From: Tritrichomonas musculus
Lineage: Eukaryota; Parabasalia; Tritrichomonadida; Tritrichomonadidae
Length of the DNA: 21,687 nt
Direction of reading: 5' to 3'
NCBI GenBank assembly: GCA_039105265.1
Contig: JAPFFF010000488.1
Coordinates: forward strand, 1-21,687
The notes under the pieces were generated by a model. It saw only the letters and a list, made by a program, of their open reading frames with translations. It did not search any database and was not told where the DNA came from. Of this stretch, positions 1 through 9,700 are shown in pieces (the stretch's first letter is position 1; every line of letters begins with the position of its first letter). Position numbers and translations under genes: made by a program.

Positions 1-610
1 TAAATTGAATTCAATATCATATTTTTGAAAAAATTATTTTTTAATTTTTTCAAGTATACAATTGTGACTGTATTATTTAAAAAATAATGGTTGTTATAAT
101 ATATAAAAATTGTTTTCTCGTTAACTATTGTTTATTTACTCAGTCGCATTGAAATGTTATTACTTGTTCAATTGTTCAATTTCATTTTTTCATCATTTCA
201 GCTTTCAAAAATCAAGTATTTACTCAATACATATCATTTTGATGAGTATTATTTTTCATCACCATAGTATTGCGCCACTTATTAAATCCATTGAACATTT
301 TCAGTTTGAACTTCTAATAAAAGCTTTATTTGTAAGCTGTGATGTATTTTTTCTCAAAAATAGAAAGATAGTTTTTATTTATCACTTCAAAAGCAAAATT
401 GTTCTGAACTGAAGCCAGAAACTCAGTAAAACCACTGAGAATGTTCATAAAAAATTTTCACTAAAAAAATGCAGGAAGCCAAGAGACGTAGATCATGTCC
501 TTTTGATGAAAATTCATTATTCTTATGCATTTTCTATAAATTGATATTTGAATATATTTGACAGTTTTCATTCAATGATTAGAAAACAATTCATTGATGT
601 TGAAGTGATC

Positions 611-629
611 AAAAAAAAAAAAAAAAAAA
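611..629. repeat. Poly(A) homopolymer, 19 nt
   Basis: An uninterrupted run of 19 A residues lies in the 3' flank of the giant gene. It could be a slippage-prone homopolymer or the trace of a retroposed poly(A) tail, but no retroposon body is recognisable beside it. Confidence 0.85.
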
Positions 630-686
630 GAATTTTAAAATTAATTATTTATTCATAATCATGATGAATCTATAAAATCTATTCTC

Positions 687-710
687 TATTATCTATTATC
701 TATTATCTAT
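687..710. repeat. TATTATC heptanucleotide microsatellite
   Basis: Three perfect tandem copies of TATTATC (687-693, 694-700, 701-707) and a partial fourth lie about 25 bp beyond the stop codon of the minus-strand giant gene. They would fall in its 3' UTR or just downstream. Confidence 0.85.
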
Positions 711-734
711 GCTATGTTGCATTTGGTGTTTGGC

Positions 735-738
735 TTTA
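735..738 (-). terminator. TAAA overlapping the stop codon (putative poly(A) signal)
   Basis: On the minus strand the stop TAA (738-736) is followed by A, giving TAAA and then G. In Trichomonas vaginalis a UAAA element overlapping or just after the stop codon is described as the polyadenylation signal. Here the overlap is seen directly. That it works as a signal is inferred from the presumed lineage. Confidence 0.4.
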
Positions 739-3700
739 GTTAGCAAGTGCTGCGTCATCAATGTCGCCGATTTCAATCAATGCCTTCTTGTATTTCTCGA
801 TGAGCTGGCAAAGGTTGTTGTGATCGATTTCTGCGTTCTGGATTGTTTCGGTCAATTTGGCATTCAATTGTGAGATTTCCATCTTGAGTCTTTCGATTTC
901 GGCTGATAAGTTGTCATGGTCTTGTTGAGCATCGCGTTGTGTTTGTGCCAATTCTTGCTTCAATCTTTCGATTTCGGCTGACAAGTTGTCATGGTCTTGT
1001 TGTGCTGAACGTTGTGTTTCTGATAATTCACTGGTCAAACGTTCAATTTCAGCCTTCAGTCTTTCGATTTCGGCTGACAAGTTGTCATGATCTTGTTGTG
1101 CTGAACGTTGTGTTTGCTCCAATTCCATCTTTAAGCGATCGATTTCTGCTGTTAATTCGAAGATCTTTGAGTTCAAGTTATCGATTTCTGAGTTCTTGTC
1201 TTGGATTTCACGTGATAAGTTGTCATGGTCTTGTTGTGCATCATGCTGTGTTTGTGACAATTCTTGCTTCAATCTTTCGATTTCGCTTGATAAGTTGTCA
1301 TGATCTTGTTGAGCATCACGTTGTGCACTGGCTAATTCACTCTTCAAGCGTTCAATTTCAGATGTTAATTCGAAGATCTTTGAGTTCAAGACATCGATTT
1401 CGTGTTGCATGTTGTCATGATCTTCAGAAGCTTTACGTTGTGTTTCTGACAATTCTTGTCTTAAGCGTTCAATTTCATTGTTCAAGTCGCCGATCTTTGA
1501 GTTCAAGCTTTCAATTGTTGACTTGTAGTTGCTGATTTCTGATGACATGCTTGAGATTTGTGAGTTCAATCGTTGGATTTCGTCTGATAATTTGTCGTGG
1601 TCTGCTTGTGCGTCTCTCTTCAAGCTTTCGATTTCACTCTTGAGGCTTGTTGTTTCTTCTTGGCCCTTGTTTTGCGTTTCACTTAACACTGTGTTGACAC
1701 GTTCGATTTCTGATGTCATGTTGGAGATCTTGCTGTTGCAGTTTTGGATTTCTGTGTTCTTGTTCTGGATTTCATTGTTTCTTGATTCAATTTCACGTGT
1801 TAAGTTTTGGTGGTCTTCTTGTGCTTTACGTTCTGTTTCACGGACAACGTTGTTGACACGTTCAACTTCTGATTTCATTTCATTGACCTTGTTTTCATAG
1901 TTGTTTACAACGCGTTCATTTTCGGATTTCATGTCACTGATCTTGCTTTCGTAGTTGTTCTTAACATTTTCAATTTCTCTTGTCATTTCTGATTTCATGT
2001 CACTGATCTTGCTTTCGTAGTTGTTAACAACACGCTCGTTTTCGGATTTGATCTCGCTGATCTTGCTTTCGTAGTTGTTCTTAACATTTTCAATTTCTCT
2101 TGTCATTTCTGATTTCATGTCACTGATCTTGCTTTCGTAGTTGTTGACAATACGTTCAATTTCAGACTTCATTTCGCTGATCTTGTTTTCGTAGTTGTTG
2201 ACAATACGTTCATTTTCTGATTTCATCTCGCTGATCTTACTTTCATAGTTGTTCTTAACATTTTCAATTTCTCTTGTCATTTCTGATTTCATGTCACTGA
2301 TCTTGCTTTCGTAGTTGTTAACAACACGCTCGTTTTCGGATTTGATCTCGCTGATCTTGCTTTCGTAGTTGTTCTTAACATTTTCAATTTCTCTTGTCAT
2401 TTCTGATTTCATGTCACTGATCTTGCTTTCGTAGTTGTTGACAATACGTTCAATTTCAGACTTCATTTCGCTGATCTTGTTTTCGTAGTTGTTGACAATA
2501 CGTTCATTTTCTGATTTCATCTCGCTGATCTTACTTTCATAGTTGTTCTTAACATTTTCAATTTCTCTTGTCATTTCTGACTTCATCTCATTAATCTTGC
2601 TTTCGTAGTTGTTTGTGATGCGTTCGATTTCTTTCGTCATTTCAGACTTCAATTCACTGATCTTGTTTTCGTAGTTGTTTGTGATACGTTCAATTTCGGA
2701 CTTCATTTCTGAAACCTTGTTGTTCAAGTTCTGGATTTCTGTGTTCTTGCTTTCGATTGTTCTTGTTAATTCAGTGACCTTGTTGTTCAAGTTCTGAATC
2801 TCGGTGTTCTTGCTTTCGATTGTTCTTGTTAATTCTGTGACCTTGTTGTTCAAGTTCTGGATTTCTGTGTTCTTGCTTTCGATTGTTCTTGTTAATTCAG
2901 TAACCTTGTTGTTCAAGTTCTGGATTTCGGTGTTCTTGCTTTCGATTGTTCTTGTTAATTCTGTGACCTTGTTGTTCAAGTTTTCAATTTCACGTGTTAA
3001 GTTGTCATGATCTTGTTGTGCTTTACGTTCTGTTTCACGGAGAACATTGTTGACACGTTCAATTTCTCTTGTTAATTCGGTGACCTTGTTGTTCAAGTTC
3101 TGGATTTCTGTGTTCTTGCTTTCAATTGTTGACTGTAATTCAGAAACCTTGTTGTTGAGTGTTTCGATTTGTTGCTTGTAGTTGTTGATTTCGTTGTTGA
3201 GTTTTTCGATCTCTCTGTCCTTGTTCTGGATGTCACGTGTTAATTCAGAGATCTTGCTGTTAAGTTCCTGGATTGTTGATGTCATTTCACTGATCTTGTT
3301 GTTGAGTGTTTCGATTTGTTGCTTGTAGTTGTTGATTTCGTTGTTGAGCTTTTCGATCTCTCTGTCCTTGTTTTCAACTTCACGTGTTAATTCGGTGATC
3401 TTGCTGTTGAGGTTCTGGATTTCACGTGTCATTTCACTGATCTTGTTGTTGAGTTCCTGGATTGTTGATGTCATTTCGCTGATCTTGTTGTTGAGGTTTT
3501 CGATTTGTTGCTTGTAGTTGTTGATTTCGTTGTTGAGTTTTTCGATCTCTCTGTCCTTGTTCTGGATGTCACGTGTTAATTCAGAAATCTTGCTGTTGAG
3601 TTCCTGGATTGTTGATGTCATTTCACTGATCTTGTTGTTGAGTGTTTCGATTTGTTGCTTGTAGTTGTTGATTTCATTGTTGAGCTTTTCGATCTCTCTG

Positions 3701-6700
3701 TCCTTGTTTTCGATTTCACGTGTTAATTCAGAAATCTTGCTGTTGAGTGTTTGGATTGTTGATGTTAATTCTGAGATCTTGTTGTTGAGAGTTTCGATTT
3801 GTTGCTTGTAGTTGTTGATTTCATTGTTCAAGTCGTTGATCTTGCCGTTAAGCTTTTCGATCTCTCTGTCCTTGTTTTCAATTTCACGTGTTAATTCGGT
3901 GATCTTGCTGTTGAGTTGTTCGATTTCTCTGTTCTTTTCTTCAAGTTCACGTGTCAAGTCATTGATCTTGTTGTTGAGTTGTTCGATTTGTTGCTTGTAG
4001 TTTTCGATTTCAGAGTTCAATCTTGAGATTTCGTTTGTCAATTCAGAGATCTTGCTGTTGAGTGATTCGATCTCTCTGTCTTTGGCTTCGATTGTTGATT
4101 GTAATTCTGAAATCTTGCTGTTGAGTTGTTCAATTTCTCTGTTCTTTTCTTCAAGTTCGCGTGTTAAGTCATTGATCTTGCTGTTGAGTTGTTCGATTTG
4201 TTGCTTGTAGTTTTCGATTTCAGAGTTCAATCTTGAGATTTCGTTTGTCAATTCAGAGATCTTGCTGTTGAGTGATTCAATTTCACGATCTTTGGCTTCG
4301 ATTGTTGATTGCAATTCTGAAATCTTGTTGTTGAGTTGTTCGATTTGTTGTTTGTAGTTTTCGATTTCAGAATTCAATCTTGAGATTTCGTTTGTCAATT
4401 CAGAGATCTTGCTGTTGAGTGATTCAATTTCACGATCTTTGGCTTCAATTGTTGATTGTAATTCTGAAATCTTGCTGTTGAGTTGTTCAATTTCTCTGTT
4501 CTTTTCTTCAAGTTCGCGTGTTAAGTCATTGATCTTGCCGTTGAGTTGTTCGATTTGTTGCTTGTAGTTTTCGATTTCAGAGTTCAATCTTGAGATTTCG
4601 TTGGTCAATTCGCTGATCTTGCTGTTGAGGCTTTCGATCTCACGATCCTTAGCTTCGATTGTTGATTGTAATTCTGAAATCTTGTTGTTGAGATGTTCGA
4701 TTTGTTGTTTGTAGTTTTCGATTTCAGAGTTCAATCTTGAGATTTCGTTTGTCAATTCAGAGATCTTGCTGTTGAGTGATTCAATTGTTGATTGTAATTC
4801 ATTGATCTTGTTGTTGAGGCTTTCGATTTCACGATCTTTGGCTTCAATTGTTGATTGTAATTCTGAAATCTTGCTGTTGAGTTGTTCGATTTCTCTGTTC
4901 TTTTCTTCAAGTTCGCGTGTTAAGTCATTGATCTTGCCGTTGAGTTGTTCGATTTGTTGCTTGTAGTTTTCGATTTCTGAGTTCAATCTTGAGATTTCGT
5001 TGGTCAATTCAGAGATCTTGCTGTTGATGCTTTCGATCTCACGATCCTTAGCTTCGATTGTTGATTGTAATTCTGAAATCTTGCTGTTGAGTTGTTCGAT
5101 TTGTTGTTTGTAGTTTTCGATTTCAGAATTCAATCTTGAGATTTCGTTGGTCAATTCGCTGATCTTGCTGTTGAGGGATTCAATTGTTGATGTCAATTCA
5201 CTGATCTTTCCATTGAGTGATTCAATCTCACGATCTTTGGCTTCGATTGTTGATTGTAATTCACTGATCTTGCTGTTGAGTCCTTCGATTTGTTGTTTGA
5301 GGTTCTCGATTTCTGATTGTAACTCGCTGATCTTTCCGTTGAGTGATTCGATCTCTCTGTCTTTGGCTTCGATTGTTGATTGTAATTCACTGATCTTTCC
5401 ATTGAGTGATTCAATTTCACGATCTTTGGCTTCGATTGTTGATTGTAATTCACTGATCTTGTTGTTGAGTCCTTCGATCTGTTGTTTGAGGTTCTCGATT
5501 TCTGATTGTAACTCGCTGATCTTTCCGTTGAGGGATTCGATCTCTCTGTCCTTGGCTTCGATTGTTGATTGTAATTCAGAAATCTTGCTGTTGAGGGATT
5601 CAATTGTAGATGTTAATTCACTGATCTTTCCATTGAGTGATTCAATCTCACGATCTTTGGCTTCAATTGTTGATTGTAATTCACTGATCTTGTTGTTGAG
5701 TTGTTCGATCTGTTGTTTGTAGTTCTCAATTTCAGAATTCAATCTTGAGACTTCGTTGGTCAATTCGCTGATCTTGCTGTTGAGGGATTCAATTGTAGAT
5801 GTTAATTCACTGATCTTTCCATTGAGTGATTCAATCTCACGATCTTTGGCTTCGATTGTTGATTGTAATTCACTGATCTTGCTGTTGAGTCCTTCGATTT
5901 GTTGTTTGAGGTTCTCGATTTCTGATTGTAACTCGCTGATCTTTCCGTTGAGTGATTCGATCTCTCTGTCTTTGGCTTCGATTGTTGATTGTAATTCTGA
6001 GATCTTGCTGTTGAGTTGTTCAATTTGTTGTTTGTAGTTTTCGATTTCTGAGTTCAATCTTGAGATTTCGTTGGTCAATTCAGTGATCTTTCCGTTGAGT
6101 GATTCGATCTCTCTGTCTTTGGCTTCGATTGTTGATTGTAATTCACTGATCTTTCCATTGAGTGATTCAATTTCACGATCTTTGGCTTCGATTGTTGATT
6201 GTAATTCACTGATCTTGTTGTTGAGTCCTTCGATCTGTTGTTTGAGGTTCTCGATTTCTGATTGTAACTCGCTGATCTTTCCATTGAGGGATTCGATCTC
6301 TCTGTCCTTGGCTTCGATTGTTGATTGTAATTCACTGATCTTGCTGTTGAGTTGTTCGATTTGTTGTTTGAGGTTCTCGATTTCTGATTGTAACTCGCTG
6401 ATCTTTCCGTTGAGTGATTCGATCTCTCTGTCTTTGGCTTCGATTGTTGATTGTAATTCACTAATCTTTCCATTGAGTGATTCAATTTCACGATCTTTGG
6501 CTTCGATTGTTGATTGTAATTCAGAAATCTTGCTGTTGAGGGATTCAATTGTAGATGTCAATTCACTGATCTTTCCATTGAGGGATTCAATCTCTCTGTC
6601 TTTGGCTTCGATTGTTGATTGTAATTCAGAAATCTTGCTGTTGAGGGATTCAATTGTAGATGTCAATTCACTGATCTTTCCATTGAGGGATTCGATCTCT

Positions 6701-9700
6701 CTGTCTTTGGCTTCGATTGTTGATTGTAATTCAGAAATCTTGCTGTTGAGTTGTTCAATTTGTTGTTTGTAGTTTTCGATTTCTGAGTTCAATCTTGAGA
6801 TTTCGTTGGTCAATTCAGTGATCTTTCCATTGAGGGATTCGATCTCTCTGTCTTTGGCTTCGATTGTTGATTGTAATTCACTGATCTTTCCATTGAGTGA
6901 TTCAATTTCACGATCTTTGGCTTCGATTGTTGATTGTAATTCACTGATCTTGCTGTTGAGTTGTTCGATTTGTTGTTTGAGGTTCTCGATTTCTGATTGT
7001 AACTCGCTGATCTTTCCGTTGAGTGATTCGATCTCTCTGTCTTTGGCTTCGATTGTTGATTGTAATTCACTAATCTTTCCATTGAGTGATTCAATTTCAC
7101 GATCTTTGGCTTCGATTGTTGATTGTAATTCAGAAATCTTGCTGTTGAGGGATTCAATTGTAGATGTCAATTCACTGATCTTTCCATTGAGGGATTCAAT
7201 CTCTCTGTCTTTGGCTTCGATTGTTGATTGTAATTCAGAAATCTTGCTGTTGAGGGATTCAATTGTAGATGTCAATTCACTGATCTTTCCATTGAGGGAT
7301 TCGATCTCTCTGTCTTTGGCTTCGATTGTTGATTGTAATTCAGAAATCTTGCTGTTGAGTTGTTCAATTTGTTGTTTGTAGTTTTCGATTTCAGAATTCA
7401 ATCTTGAGACTTCGTTGGTCAATTCAGTGATCTTTCCATTGAGGGATTCGATCTCTCTGTCTTTGGCTTCAATTGTTGATTGTAATTCACTGATCTTGTT
7501 GTTGAGTTGTTCGATCTGTTGTTTGTAGTTCTCAATTTCAGAATTCAATCTTGAGACTTCGTTGGTCAATTCACTGATCTTTCCGTTGAGTGATTCAATC
7601 TCACGATCTTTGGCTTCAATTGTTGATTGTAATTCACTGATCTTGTTGTTGAGTTGTTCGATCTGTTGTTTGTAGTTCTCAATTTCAGAATTCAATCTTG
7701 AGACTTCGTTGGTCAATTCAGTGATCTTTCCATTGAGGGATTCGATCTCTCTGTCTTTGGCTTCGATTGTTGATTGTAATTCACTGATCTTGCTGTTGAG
7801 TTGTTCGATTTGTTGTTTGAGGTTCGCGATTTCTGATTGTAACTCGCTGATCTTTCCGTTGAGTGATTCGATCTCTCTGTCTTTGGCTTCGATTGTTGAT
7901 TGTAATTCACTAATCTTTCCGTTGAGTGATTCGATCTCTCTGTCTTTGGCTTCGATTGTTGATTGTAATTCACTAATCTTTCCATTGAGTGATTCAATTT
8001 CACGATCTTTGGCTTCGATTGTTGATTGTAATTCAGAAATCTTGCTGTTGAGGGATTCAATTGTAGATGTCAATTCACTGATCTTTCCATTGAGGGATTC
8101 GATCTCTCTGTCTTTGGCTTCGATTGTTGATTGTAATTCAGAAATCTTGCTGTTGAGTTGTTCAATTTGTTGTTTGTAGTTTTCGATTTCAGAATTCAAT
8201 CTTGAGACTTCGTTGGTCAATTCAGTGATCTTTCCGTTGAGTGATTCGATCTCTCTGTCTTTGGCTTCGATTGTTGATTGTAATTCACTGATCTTTCCGT
8301 TGAGTGATTCGATCTCTCTGTCTTTGGCTTCGATTGTTGATTGTAATTCACTAATCTTTCCATTGAGTGATTCAATTTCACGATCTTTGGCTTCGATTGT
8401 TGATTGTAATTCACTGATCTTGCTGTTGAGTCCTTCGATTTGTTGTTTGAGGTTCTCGATTTCTGATTGTAACTCGCTGATCTTTCCGTTGAGTGATTCG
8501 ATCTCTCTGTCTTTGGCTTCGATTGTTGATTGTAATTCAGAAATCTTGCTGTTGAGTTGTTCAATTTGTTGTTTGTAGTTTTCGATTTCAGAATTCAATC
8601 TTGAGACTTCGTTGGTCAATTCAGTGATCTTTCCGTTGAGTGATTCGATCTCTCTGTCTTTGGCTTCGATTGTTGATTGTAATTCACTGATCTTTCCATT
8701 GAGTGATTCAATCTCTCTGTCTTTGGCTTCGATCGTTGATTGTAATTCACTGATCTTGTTGTTGAGTTGTTCGATCTGTTGTTTGTAGTTCTCAATTTCA
8801 GAATTCAATCTTGAGACTTCGTTGGTCAATTCAGTGATCTTTCCGTTGAGGCTTTCGATCTCTCTGTCCTTGGCTTCGATTGTTGATTGTAATTCAGAAA
8901 TCTTTCCATTGAGTGATTCAATTGTGGCTGTCATTTCACTGATTTTGTTGTTGAGTGATTCGATTGTTGACTGTAATTCGCTGATCTTGCCGTTGAGTGC
9001 TTCGATCTCTCTGTTCTTGGCTTCAACTGTGGATTGAAGTTCAGCGATCTTGCCATTGAGTGATTCGATTGTGGCTGTCATTTCGCTGATCTTGCCGTTG
9101 AGTGCTTCGATCTCTCTGTTCTTGGCTTCAACTGTGGATTGAAGTTCAGCGATCTTGCCATTGAGTGATTCGATTGTGGCTGTCATTTCGCTGATCTTGC
9201 CGTTGAGTGCTTCGATCTCTCTGTTCTTGGCTTCAACTGTGGATTGAAGTTCAGCGATCTTGCCATTGAGTGATTCGATTGTGGCTGTCATTTCGCTGAT
9301 CTTGCCGTTGAGTGCTTCGATTTCTCTGTCTTTAGCTTCAACTGTGGATTGAAGTTCAGCGATCTTGCCATTGAGTGATTCGATTGTGGCTGTCATTTCG
9401 CTGATCTTGCCGTTGAGTGCTTCGATCTCTCTGTTCTTGGCTTCAACTGTGGATTGTAATTCGGCAATTTGTCCGTTGAGTCCTTCGATTGTTGATTGTA
9501 ATTCGTTGATCTTGCCGTTGAGTGCTTCGATCTCTCTGTTCTTGGCTTCAACTGTGGATTGAAGTTCAGCGATTTGTCCGTTGAGTGATTCAATTGTTGA
9601 CTGTAATTCGCTGATCTTGCCGTTGAGTGCTTCGATTTCTCTGTCTTTAGCTTCAACTGTGGATTGAAGTTCAGCGATCTTGCCATTGAGTGATTCGATT

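Larger units (their letters stand above)
1..735. other. AT-rich intergenic region, no convincing gene
   Basis: This is the 3' flank of the giant minus-strand gene. It is AT-rich, with frequent stops in all frames apart from short chance openings. It holds a 19-A homopolymer (611-629), a heptanucleotide microsatellite (687-710) and two short ATG-initiated ORFs, 469-561 on plus and 326-448 on minus. Neither ORF has recognisable homology. The open stretch at 128-412 begins at TTG and has a composition expected of AT-rich non-coding DNA. I see no RNA gene. Confidence 0.6.

Noticed and set aside
128..412. 94-codon open frame on plus
   Set aside because: It starts at TTG, its F/I/H/S-rich product is typical of AT-rich spacer, and no motif is recognisable.
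326..448. 40-codon ATG ORF on minus (MNILSGFTEFLASVQNN...) ending in TAAA
   Set aside because: It has no homology I can name and no clear Inr. The TAAA stop context is easily obtained by chance. It might be a gene fossil but the evidence is too thin.
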